DNA of 8,697 bases, from positions 1 to 8,697 of the forward strand of contig CALHAQ010000006.1 of the NCBI GenBank assembly GCA_937931775.1. The letters are read 5' to 3'. Each line of letters opens with the position of its first letter. Position 1 is the stretch's first letter. Origin of the DNA: an uncultured Candidatus Altimarinota bacterium. GTDB lineage: Bacteria; Patescibacteriota; Gracilibacteria; BD1-5; UBA6164. Below the pieces are notes generated by a model that saw only the letters and a list, made by a program, of their open reading frames with translations, was not told the origin of the DNA and did no database searches. This document shows, piece by piece, positions 1-7,329 of this stretch. The position numbers and the translations under genes are program-made.

Positions 1-1
1 T

Positions 2-64
2 GTCGGAGCATACAACAAAAATCTCCGACTGAGTTTGGAGAAGATATGGAGAAGAGAATGATAA
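2..64 (+). CDS. C-terminal tail of an upstream gene (possible)
   Basis: Frame 2 is open from the window edge and ends at TAA 62-64, giving a basic tail of 20 residues that finishes KIWRREG (the last G is a UGA read as glycine). The stop overlaps an ATG at 64-66 as TAATG, the kind of junction seen between translationally coupled genes. The piece is too short to assign to a family. If the next gene is indeed YhdT-like, a sodium:solute symporter would be a natural upstream partner, but nothing in these 20 residues shows that. Frame 1 is also open across this stretch, so the frame choice is uncertain. Confidence 0.3.
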
Positions 65-282
65 TGTTACCTGGATCAGAAAAGACTGAAAAACTCTTTG
101 CTTACACTTTTAGTGCAATACTTGGAATAGTTGCTTGGCTCGTATTTCTCTTGGGAGGAAATGAGCTTGGATTGTTTACTAGAGTGCCAAAATGGTTTTT
201 TTGGACAAGTCTTGTAGGATTTCTAATTGCTGGACCAATTCTCGTTTTTCGACACTCTCTTAAGTCGACCAAAAGTCATTAA
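46..282 (+). CDS. Small two-helix membrane protein, YhdT/DUF997-like
   Basis: This encodes a protein of up to 78 residues with two hydrophobic helices, roughly residues 19-37 and 50-68. A short loop containing RVPKWFFW joins them and a basic tail follows. The overall plan is a leading acidic/basic stretch, a helix with AWLV, a loop ending in an aromatic-rich PxWF motif, then a second helix. It resembles the YhdT (DUF997) family of about 80 residues, which is often encoded beside sodium:solute symporters such as PanF. That match is from memory of the family, not a search. The start is unclear. ATG 46 has GGAG 6-9 bases upstream, ATG 58 has GGAG at 48-51, and ATG 64 overlaps the stop of the frame-2 reading upstream. 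The frame is also open to the window edge, so a longer protein is possible. There are no UGA codons. A terminator follows about 50 bases downstream. Confidence 0.6.
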   Translation: MEKRMIMLPGSEKTEKLFAYTFSAILGIVAWLVFLLGGNELGLFTRVPKWFFWTSLVGFLIAGPILVFRHSLKSTKSH

Positions 283-334
283 TATAAGTTACTCTATTAT
301 CGTGTTTCACGAGTTGGTAGACTTAATTCCCCAA

Positions 335-363
335 CAAAGGACCCTTCGGGGCCTTTTTGTTTT
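335..363 (+). terminator. Intrinsic terminator after the small membrane gene
   Basis: CCC 342-344 pairs with GGG 349-351 around a TTCG tetraloop. After a bulged A at 341, GG 339-340 pairs with CC 352-353 and AAA 336-338 pairs with TTT 354-356. A T-rich run follows. A further small hairpin (TCGTG/CACGA, 300-312) lies just upstream. The UUCG loop and T-tract make this a convincing rho-independent terminator that separates the first gene from gltX. Confidence 0.8.
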
Positions 364-377
364 GTATAAATGTTTTC

Positions 378-405
378 TTGCACTTTAGTGGCTTTTTTTT
401 ATACT
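378..405 (+). promoter_or_regulatory. Promoter of the gltX unit
   Basis: TTGCAC (378-383) is followed by a 16-base spacer and TATACT (400-405). This predicts a start near 412 and a leader of about 28 bases before ATG 440. It lies directly after the previous terminator. The -10 is embedded in a perfect 16-base palindrome (400-415, TATACTT-AA-AAGTATA), which could be an operator or simply an AT-rich coincidence. The same TTGnnn-N16-TATACT layout recurs before the small gene at 7330 and the helicase at 7731. Confidence 0.55.
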
Positions 406-439
406 TAAAAGTATATTAAAACATAAGTAATAGAGATAG

Positions 440-1915
440 ATGAGCATAGTAACACGATTTGCCCCGAGTCCTACAGGATATGTTCATATTGGGAGCCTGA
501 GAACGGTTCTGTATAACTATCTTTATACTAAACAAAATGATGGAAAGTTTATGCTCAGGATAGAGGATACTGATCAGACAAGGCTCGTAGAGGGGAGTGT
601 AGAAAATCTTATGCAAGTGCTGGCTTCGGTAGGACTTATACCAGATGAAGGACCAAATAACCCTGGAGACAAAGGACCATATTTTCAGTCGGAAAGACTG
701 GATATATATCAGGAATATATTAAAAAATTACTAGACGATGATAAAGCGTATTACTGTTTTTGTAGTAGTAAAAGACTCACGCAACTGAGAGAAGAGCAGC
801 AGTCTCTAGGACTCCCTACGAAATATGATAAAAAGTGTAGATTTTGTAGTCCAGAAGAGACTCAAGAAAAATTAGATGCAAAACAGCCCTATACTATTAG
901 ACTCAAAGTTCCTGAAAACACTGAAATCTCTTTTGTAGATGCAGTAAAAGGGAAAATAACTATCCCAAGTAAAGATGTAGATGAACAGGTACTGATGAAA
1001 ACAGATGGATTTCCTACGTATCACTTTGCAGTAGTGGTAGATGACCATCTCATGGGGGTAACTGATATTATCCGGTGAGATGAGTGGGTGCCATCAACCC
1101 CTAAACATGTACTTCTATATCAGGCATTTGATTGGCAAATGCCAACATTTTCACATGTTCCACCTCTCTTATGAGCTGGATGAAAAAAACTTTCAAAGCG
1201 AACTGGAGATGTTTCAGTAGAGAGCTTTTTGCAAAAATGATTTCTTCCAGAAGCGATACTCAACTATATATCTCTTCTTGGTTGGAACCCAAAAACTACG
1301 GAGGAAATATTCTCATTATCAGAGTTGATAGAAAGATTTAAACTTTCTGATGTACACAAAGCCTGAGCCATATTTGAAGAGGAACGAATGGAGTGATTTA
1401 ATGCTCATTATATAAAGAGCTATGAAACAGCGACCCTGTGGAATAAAATAAAAACCTATCTTGGAAGATATGATAGTGAGTATTTAGAAGAGATTAAAGA
1501 TGCTCCTGAGGATTATATACTCAAAATACTTGATGAGCTGAAAACTCGAATGAAAAAACTTGAAGATTTTAAACCTCTTACTCAGTTTTTCTTTCATGAT
1601 GTAGCTGATCTTGATAGTGATCTCATAGTGAATCCAAAGATGAAAGTTGCAAGTTTAGCAGAGGCAAAGAAGTCTCTTCAAGTGACGCTTGATATCCTGG
1701 AGAATAGAGAAAATAAACTAGAAACTCCCGAAGAGATAAAAAACACTTTTATAGAAGAAATCAAAAATAGAGAAATGAAGAATGGTCAGGTACTATGGCC
1801 CACTAGAGTAGCTCTAAGTATGGAGCAATTCTCACCTTGAGCACTTGAACTTATATTTATATTTGGACGAGAAAAGTCAATCGAAAGAATACAAAAAGTT
1901 TTGAAACAAATCTAG
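440..1915 (+). CDS. gltX: Glutamyl-tRNA synthetase (UGA read as Gly)
   Basis: This class I aminoacyl-tRNA synthetase charges tRNA-Glu with glutamate in the cytoplasm. At 491 residues it has the usual bacterial length. The Rossmann catalytic core opens with RFAPSPTG and the HIGH-type signature HIGS (16-19). A CxC...CxxC cluster (C106, C108, C133, C136) fits the zinc site in the acceptor-binding insertion. The second ATP signature, KLSKR, is at 250-254, and a helical anticodon-binding part follows. Seven in-frame UGA codons (1076, 1172, 1181, 1238, 1364, 1394, 1838) stand where glycine is expected, for example in RGDEW and in GAGGKKLSKR. Ordinary stop reading would leave only 212 residues and no KLSKR motif. 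The first 212 residues contain 12 GGN glycines and no UGA. ATG 440 lacks a good Shine-Dalgarno. In lineages without GlnRS this enzyme can also charge tRNA-Gln for later amidation; the sequence does not settle that here. Two small genes follow without an obvious promoter or terminator between. Confidence 0.97.
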
Positions 1916-1957
1916 CACTGTGTTAAAATTATTTTAATACTTATAAATATTAGAAAT

Positions 1958-2350
1958 ATGAATTTCGGAATGCTAAAAAATATGGTAGAAAATCTCGTAA
2001 CTTCTTACAAATGTCCATTTTGTGCAGGGAAGGATATTAGTGAAAAAAACATAGATATAGTAGGAGCTGCTGGAAATACTGTGAATATCGATATGCATTG
2101 TCCAAGTTGTGATAAACATTTTATGGCAAAAACTGAACTTATTCAAATGAATGCTGCTAATGTTACACCTGAAAAATTAGAACAAATAAAGCAATCTCTG
2201 AGCGCTTTAAAATGAAAGATGGGAGGAAATTTGGAGATTGAGATAGAAACTCTCGATAATAAGGATCAAATTAAAGATGAAAGTATTTCATGACTCAGAG
2301 ATGAAATGAAGAAAAAAGATTTTAACGCGAGTGATTTATTTTCTGAGTAA
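1958..2350 (+). CDS. Zinc-ribbon protein of unknown function
   Basis: The product is a 130-residue soluble protein. A four-cysteine zinc ribbon is visible as CPFC (C19, C22) and CPSC (C48, C51), separated by 25 residues, with small and beta-type residues between. The C-terminal third is charged and ends with a short helical segment containing LRDEMKKKDFNASDLF. Such a tail looks like a small conserved helix pair, but I cannot name a family. Two UGA codons (2213-2215 and 2291-2293) are read as glycine. Under the standard code the protein would stop at 85 residues, right after the ribbon. It starts 42 bases after gltX and ends 7 bases before the next gene, so all three are probably co-transcribed. 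Zinc ribbons of this type usually bind nucleic acid or partner proteins; the actual role here is unknown. Confidence 0.85.
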
Positions 2351-2357
2351 ATTCTAG

Positions 2358-2774
2358 ATGATTAAAAAAGTATTACTTCTACTTATTATATTTATAGTAC
2401 TTTATGGAGTATCTATTTTTACTATGCCTGGAGTATCTTCAAATATAGATACTATTATAGGAATGCCTGGTTTATCAGATAATATTAGGGGAACAAAAAC
2501 AAATATAGATAGTGCTATTACGGATATTCCATCAGTATCTGAATTTAAAAGTGGAGCTTTAGATATTAAAGATAAAGTGGTGGATGGAGTAAATACTACA
2601 AAAGATACTATAGATACTATTCGCGGTGGGGCTCAACAAGTAGAAGATACTTATAAGGACGCAAAAGATACATTTGATAAAGCAAAGGAAGTATTTGATG
2701 ATGCTGCTGACAAAGTAGAGCAACTTCAATGAGTTGTTGAATCTGTTTCACAGTTAACAGGAACTGGCTCTTAA
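2358..2774 (+). CDS. Membrane-anchored amphipathic-helix protein, unknown function
   Basis: The product has 138 residues. Residues 5-21 form one hydrophobic segment after MIKK, either a signal anchor or an uncleaved signal peptide. No lipobox is seen. The exported part opens with a short internal repeat, MPG(V/L)S(S/D)NI at 23-30 and 36-43, 13 residues apart. A long charged region rich in Asp, Lys and Ala (about 75-125) follows, with the spacing of an amphipathic or coiled-coil helix. The last residues are SQLTGTGS. One UGA (2730-2732) is read as glycine and adds 14 residues to the standard-code reading. It begins 7 bases after the zinc-ribbon stop and ends just before a strong terminator, so it closes the gltX unit. 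No family is recognised. An envelope-tethered structural or stress-related role is only a guess. Confidence 0.8.
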
Positions 2775-2800
2775 GCATAAATCGAAATATACAACAACAT

Positions 2801-2839
2801 AGTCAAGCTTTAAATAATACTTAAAGTTTGACTTTTTTT
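2801..2839 (+). terminator. Intrinsic terminator closing the gltX unit
   Basis: A 13-bp stem (2801-2813 with 2821-2833, one G-T pair) encloses the 7-base loop ATAATAC, and a seven-T run ends at 2839. It lies 26 bases after the stop of the 138-residue protein and 48 bases before the transporter start. This is a very strong candidate for a rho-independent terminator. Confidence 0.85.
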
Positions 2840-2887
2840 AGCTTCTGACTAAAACTCTCATGCTTATTTTTTTTATTATATTGTATT

Positions 2888-4420
2888 ATGGATGAACAGC
2901 TTGCGTGATGATGAAGTTTTTCTCGCATTAAAAGAATTATTGTTTGAGCTCTTATTGGATGAGCTATCACTACTGGAGTATTTGCGTCAGGATCTGCAGA
3001 TGTAGCAGCTCATGGTTCGAGCGCTTTCAGTCTAGCATCAGGAGTATTTATGACTCTGGTTATGTTTCTTGTTATTACCCTTGTGGCTACCGAAAAGGTA
3101 CATAGAACACTTGTGGTATTTTTTATTGCTGCGAGTTTACTCTTTCTCAATTATACTTTTGGACACTTTATACCAACACTCCAATTTTTAGATATCCATC
3201 AAGCATTTTGATCTATAGATGGAGAGGTAATTGCTCTACTCGTATCTATGATGATGATTGTATGAGTATTGTCTCAGACACGAGTATTTGAATGGATTGC
3301 TGTAAAACTCTTTGAACTTTCCAGAGGAAATATTGTAGTATTGTTTTTCTCATTTTTTATTATTACAGCTATTCTTTCGGCATTTTTAGATAATGTAACC
3401 ACTATATTTTTGATAGTTCCTGTTGTGATTTCTATATCAAAAATCTTTGAAATTAGTCCTGTAAGACTTGTAATACCAATGATTATAGCATCAAATCTCT
3501 GAGGGACAGCTACACTTATTGGTGATCCACCAAATATCATGATCGGATCATATGCAAATCTATCTTTTAATAGCTTTATTACAAATCTAGGTTTTCCAGT
3601 GGTAGTAATCTCTCTCATCATTGCTGGGAGTATGTATCTCCTTATGAGAGGGGAGCTTTCAAGGGTGAAGAAAATTGAGGACTTTGATGGAACTCTGAAG
3701 AAGATGAAAAAAGAATATAGAATCAGACATAAGAAACTGTTAATATCATCTCTTCTTGTTCTAGCACTAGTTATTATCTTCTTTTTCCTCCACGGATTTT
3801 TTCATATGCCTGCTGCGATACCTGCAATTATGGGTGCAGCTCTTCTTATGCTTATAAGAGATAGGTTAATTCGAAGGAAGTTCGGTAAATGTCATGAATC
3901 AAAAGAACTTATGGAGCAAAAAATTCATGAAACATTTTCAAGAGATGTTGAGTGGCTCGTGATAGGATTCTTTGTTTTTCTATTTATGATTGTAGGAGCT
4001 ATAGAACATACAGGACTTTTGGATATCGTAGCTAATGGAATACAAGAAACATTTTGAGATAACCTGCTTGTCTGCGCATTAGCCATACTCTGGATTTCAG
4101 CAATATTTTCAGCCTTTCTAGATAATATACCTTTTACAGCTGTGATGCTTCCAGTAGTCGCAAACCTTATTGCCTTTTATACAGGACAAGGAATTGAGGC
4201 AAACTTCTTATGGTGGTCTTTGGCATTTGGTGCATGTCTGGGAGGAAATGGGACACTCATAGGTTCAAGTGCAAACCTCGTAGCTGCAGGACTTTTAGAG
4301 AGAGAAAAGTTCCATCTCGCATTTATGGAATATTTTAAACTCGGTTTCCCACTTATGCTTCTGCAAGTAGCCCTTGCATCTGTTGCTGTATATGTTATGT
4401 ATTTAGGAAGTCTTGCATAA
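2888..4420 (+). CDS. ArsB/NhaD family transporter (ion transporter superfamily)
   Basis: This is a 510-residue inner-membrane protein with about a dozen hydrophobic segments. It belongs to the ArsB/NhaD/SLC13-like ion transporter superfamily, whose members include Na+/H+ antiporters and arsenite exporters. The hallmark ASNLGGTATLIGDPPNI is at 201-217, and its counterpart GGNGTLIGSSANL starts at 452. A second duplicated motif, SAFLDN, occurs in each half (D168-N169 and D412-N413), matching the family's inverted internal repeat. A basic cytoplasmic loop (about 260-285) separates the halves. Nine UGA codons are read as glycine, including the first G of the LGGTATLIG signature and three in a row at codons 7-9, before the first helix. 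The standard code would leave only fragments. The transported ion cannot be read from the sequence. No Shine-Dalgarno is seen; TATTAT 2874-2879 suggests a very short leader. It sits alone between two terminators. Confidence 0.92.
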
Positions 4421-4425
4421 AAACA

Positions 4426-4453
4426 TTGACAGAATCATAAAAATACTTATATA
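4426..4453 (+). promoter_or_regulatory. Probable promoter for the 262-residue exported protein
   Basis: A perfect TTGACA (4426-4431), 16 bases, then TATATA (4448-4453). The predicted start near 4460 leaves a leader of about 33 bases before ATG 4493. A perfect TATAAT at 4478-4483 is an alternative -10 that would give a nearly leaderless transcript, but it has no good -35 at the right distance. The first option overlaps the hairpin at 4437-4473. Confidence 0.45.
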
Positions 4454-4473
4454 TAAAATATAAGTATTTTTAT
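4437..4473 (+). terminator. AT-rich terminator hairpin, overlapping a promoter
   Basis: A perfect 16-bp inverted repeat (4437-4452 with 4458-4473) surrounds a 5-base loop. It starts 17 bases after the transporter stop and ends in a run of five T. It can work as a terminator in the forward direction, and being symmetrical, potentially in reverse too. It also covers the -10 region of the probable promoter for the next gene, so a regulatory role is possible. The stem is almost all A-T, with two G-C pairs at most. Confidence 0.65.
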
Positions 4474-4492
4474 TTCATATAATTTTATAACT

Positions 4493-5281
4493 ATGAAAAC
4501 ACTCATTTCAATTTTTATAGCTGTATTTTTTCTATTTTCATTTCAAACAGTATTTGCAGCCCAGGCATACTTTGACTGGGAAAAAGACATGGATCTCATC
4601 ATTGAGTATAACAGTGAATCTGATGATATATATGCTGCTGCTGCCCTTAAATCAGAGACGAACCAAAACGATCAGTTCTCGCTATGACTTTTTATTGACG
4701 GAAGAGAATATAGAAAGTTTTTCAAATATGATTCACAGACAAAAATTCTCTTTGTAGACTTTAATATCCCTCAATCACTTACTGCTGATACAAGTATTTT
4801 CCTTTCGGTAAAAGACGCTCAGTATAATGAAGTATATTCTACTATTCCGAGTAATTATACTACTAATAATGTATCTAGAAATAACGATCCTTCAATAAAA
4901 TCAGTTTTTTGACCATCTTTTGGACAAAAAGATTACGGAGTTTTCTCTATGATGGTATCAACTTCAAGTAAAAATATAGTATCTTATCAAGGAAGTACAA
5001 CGAGCACAAAAAGAGTAAACATTAGTGATCTCACGAGATCAGAACTTATTGGAAAAATACAAACACAGGATTTTAAAAAAGAAGATGTAGCTGAAATCAT
5101 AAAATCTATCAATAAGTTAAAAATATCTATAGATGATATAAAAATGTCAGAAGAAAAAACGGTAGAAATATTTAAGAGTAATAATTATACTCCAGTATAT
5201 AAATCTCAAGAAGCTGAGCCTAAGAAAATTAATGGTATAGGTAATAGTAATTCATATAACTCTTGGAGAATAGAGAGGTAA
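4493..5281 (+). CDS. Exported protein of unknown function (262 aa)
   Basis: The product opens with a clear signal peptide: MKT, a hydrophobic stretch to about residue 19, then VFA with likely cleavage after A22. No lipobox cysteine or later membrane helix is seen, so it should be released or bound to the envelope without its own anchor. Residues 25-150 look beta-rich, with alternating hydrophobic and polar residues, and could form an Ig-like or sandwich domain (inferred from pattern only). Residues about 175-225 are a charged helical segment with many Lys and Glu. The tail is Asn/Ser-rich and ends in NSWRIER. Two UGA codons (4685-4687, 4910-4912) are read as glycine; the standard code would stop at 64 residues. 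It has its own promoter and terminator, and is followed by a second exported protein, but the two are not clearly one operon. No family is recognised. Confidence 0.85.
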
Positions 5282-5301
5282 AAATATTTTGCATCTAAGA
5301 T

Positions 5302-5336
5302 AAAATCTCTATAGTTTTTCCTATAGAGATTTTTTT
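5302..5336 (+). terminator. Intrinsic terminator after the 262-residue protein
   Basis: A perfect 13-bp stem (5302-5314 with 5321-5333) closes the 6-base loop TTTTTC and runs into a T-tract to 5336. It begins 21 bases after the TAA of the upstream gene. This separates the two exported-protein genes into different transcripts, apart from any readthrough. Confidence 0.88.
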
Positions 5337-5366
5337 ATATTTAAGACATATTTAAGAAATATCTCC

Positions 5367-5385
5367 TATACTACATATCTATACT
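5367..5385 (+). promoter_or_regulatory. Possible -10 elements before the transglutaminase-like gene
   Basis: Two copies of TATACT lie at 5367-5372 and 5380-5385, the second ending 15 bases before ATG 5401. Neither has a convincing TTGnnn at 16-17 bases upstream, so this is weaker than the other promoters here. The preceding terminator at 5302-5336 makes a promoter in this gap necessary. Confidence 0.35.
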
Positions 5386-5400
5386 AGTAAGTGAATATAT

Positions 5401-7152
5401 ATGAAAAAATTAGTCTTATTTATCTGTTTCTTTTTTATTACAAGCTCTCAGAGTTTTGCTATTGATTCACGGGTAGAAAATGTTTTTGGAGATTTTTTAA
5501 AAAAACTAGAAACTCGTTATTCACTTTCTCAAAGAGAGATTGTACTTACTTCACTCAGAGATAAAGTATCCAGCTTTAAGAATCAAGAAAAATATAAGAA
5601 TCTTATTTCTGTATTGAGTGATATTTCAACTTTGAATAATGAAGCTCTGTATAAAATATGGTTAGAAAAAAATCTCGCTCATACTGACCAACAGATACTC
5701 GAAATCAAACAGAGAAAAGTACTGAAATCAAATACTATAAATCCCTCACTTCCCAGCTCAGTATCTTCTTTGATTTGAGCTGATAGAGAATATATAGAAA
5801 CCAATTGAGAAAGAGAATTTGTAAAAGATGGGGATATTTATAAAGTTGATTATTCAACTTATTTTCCTATTACTGTAAGTAACTTTTTAACATTAAAAAG
5901 TAAATCAGGTATTATTGTTCCATGAGATGGAGGAGAGTATAGATTTGTAGAAAGCTATAGTTTTGATAAAAAAATTCCATATTCCGAGCTTGATAATTTT
6001 TTTGATATATATATTACAGATAAACATCGTGTTATACAAAAATCAGATGGATATCATGGATACAATTTTACGAATTTCAGATTTTATGAAGATACATATG
6101 GAGTATATGAATCCCAATTAAAAAACTCTGGTTTTGATTACAAAACTACTCTTTTGTATAAAAACGAACAGTGATCATACAATTTCATTGTAGAGTATGA
6201 TGATTATAGGATAGCGAAGATTCAAGATATATTAGGAGTTCCAGAGAAGCACCTTTTTCTCGATTATCTTAGAGAAGATGCAAAGTTTCAAACTGCTGAT
6301 ATATCATGAGAACTAGCAAAAATTAAAAATATTTCTAAAACACTCACTGAGGGAAAGACTCCAGATCAATCAATAGGAGCTATATATGATTGGATACTCT
6401 CAAATGTATCATATAGTCAAAATATAGACTTGAGCGACGAGAAGATATTTTCATGAATAGAAACATTTAAAAATGGTGAGTGAGTCTGTACAGGATATAC
6501 AAAGCTTTCAAGCTATCTCTTTTATTTTGCATGACATTACGACGTTGAAGTAATTAGGGGAAATGTTATTGATGCAGAGGATTTTCCTGAAATAGGCCAT
6601 GCTTGGCTCCGTATTTGAGACTTGTACTATGACCCTACATTTGATGATCCTATATGAGCTCAGGATACAAAATCTAAAGATCAGTATAAATACTTCTGAC
6701 TCCCAAGAGATATTTTTTATGCAAATAGATTTGAATATGGAGATATGCCCGAGGCATTTAAAACTGCGAGTGCAGCTCAGATAGATCAGCATATATTTAA
6801 CACGCTCTCTAACCTCATTCCAAAATATCAATCACAGTTGGATTTATATCCGGTGTTTGCACCAGTACAGTTTAAAAAAACTTATAATATTTCAGCAGGA
6901 ACTATTATCACTCCAGAACTTCTCGCGTTAAAAATATGAAGTTACAATGTAGATTCTGAAACTTTAAAATTTACCCAAAATGGGGATGAGAAATCTATTA
7001 CATCTCTCAGATATTACCCTCTTACTACAAAAAACACTCAGGCTGTTCTAGATATATTTAACTACAAAACTGATAATCTCTATCTTTTCAATTGGGGTTC
7101 ATCTACATCAAATCCTGACTGGAGACTTGCATATGATCTCAAAACTCGTTAA
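5401..7152 (+). CDS. Exported transglutaminase-like protein
   Basis: The product has 583 residues and begins with a signal peptide (MKK, hydrophobic core, SFA with cleavage after A20). Residues about 21-115 are helical and charged, and 126-300 are mixed, with many aromatic residues. A transglutaminase-like core spans about 319-420, followed by a C-terminal region of about 160 residues. The core shows the family's order: an AIYDWILSNVSY helix, GEGVCTGYTKL with the nucleophile C363, GHAWLRIG with H400, and YYDPTFDDP with D411. That is a complete Cys-His-Asp triad. Proteins of this superfamily are mostly cysteine proteases, peptidases or amide-transfer enzymes; which applies here cannot be read off. 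Export suggests action on the cell wall or surface proteins. Twelve UGA codons are read as glycine, one of them directly at G361 two residues before the catalytic Cys. The standard code would give 125 residues without the active site. No strong terminator follows. Confidence 0.9.
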
Positions 7153-7185
7153 TATTGACATAATATAAAAATATGTAAAAAAGAT

Positions 7186-7213
7186 TTGCTGCTTAATATT
7201 ATTTTAATATACT
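7186..7213 (+). promoter_or_regulatory. Promoter of the structured-leader small gene
   Basis: TTGCTG (7186-7191), a 16-base spacer, then TATACT (7208-7213). The start would be near 7220, leaving a leader of about 110 bases before ATG 7330, much longer than any other leader in the window. A TTGACA at 7155-7160 lies closer to the previous stop but has no good -10 at the proper distance. Confidence 0.5.
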
Positions 7214-7220
7214 AATCCTT

Positions 7221-7296
7221 AACCTTTCGAGAAAAAATCTTTAAAGGCTAGGGTCGCACTAACGCGATACCGTCTCGACCTGGAGGTTCGAGATTT
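7221..7296 (+). promoter_or_regulatory. GC-rich structured 5' leader, candidate cis-regulatory RNA
   Basis: The part from 7247 to 7292 is clearly richer in G and C than the surrounding intergenic DNA. Several stems can be drawn by eye: CCTTT 7223-7227 with AAAGG 7243-7247; GGTCGC 7252-7257 with GCG..ACC up to 7270; and CTCGACC 7274-7280 with GGT-CGAG 7285-7292 (one bulged T) around the loop TGGA. GGTCG 7252-7256 can instead pair with CGACC 7276-7280, which would break both later stems. A perfect GGAGG (7282-7286) sits in the last hairpin but has no start codon at a usable distance. An A-rich stretch then leads to ATG 7330. It matches no riboswitch or ribosomal-protein leader that I recognise. 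A small RNA made from this spot is another reading. Confidence 0.45.
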
Positions 7297-7329
7297 AAAA
7301 TAAAAATAAAACGAAAGATATGGTAAATA

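Noticed and set aside
296..340. Possible tRNA remnant (AGTTGGTAGA resembles a D-loop)
   Set aside because: No acceptor stem, anticodon arm or T-arm can be drawn. The stretch is better explained by small hairpins leading to the terminator.
1132..1341. Plus-strand frame inside gltX
   Set aside because: It is out of frame with gltX and overlaps the KLSKR region. The frames at 4554-4757, 6599-6784 and 8116-8328 are rejected for the same reason; those at 1550, 3269, 3539, 4142, 4949 and 6745 are in-frame parts of the larger genes.
1076..1840. gltX as a pseudogene with several internal stops
   Set aside because: All interruptions are UGA, the frame is intact for 491 codons, and the conserved motifs continue on both sides. 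The same holds for the other genes, so UGA is sense here.
1923..1937. Palindrome TTAAAAT-T-ATTTTAA after gltX as a terminator
   Set aside because: It is all A-T with almost no loop and no clean T-run, so it is unlikely to stop transcription; readthrough into the zinc-ribbon gene is more plausible.
3274..3621. 115-codon open frame on the minus strand
   Set aside because: It lies opposite the transporter coding sequence and shows no recognisable motif. The same applies to the minus-strand frames at 416-616, 6508-6831, 7700-7885, 7800-8060 and 8180-8386.
7196..7211. AT palindrome near the promoter of the small gene
   Set aside because: A 6-bp all A-T repeat is expected by chance in such AT-rich intergenic DNA and lacks a T-run.
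7280..7296. T-arm-like GGTTCGAGATT in the leader, suggesting a tRNA or tmRNA
   Set aside because: No matching 5-bp T-stem, acceptor stem or CCA end is present, and the bases pair better in the CTCGACC hairpin.
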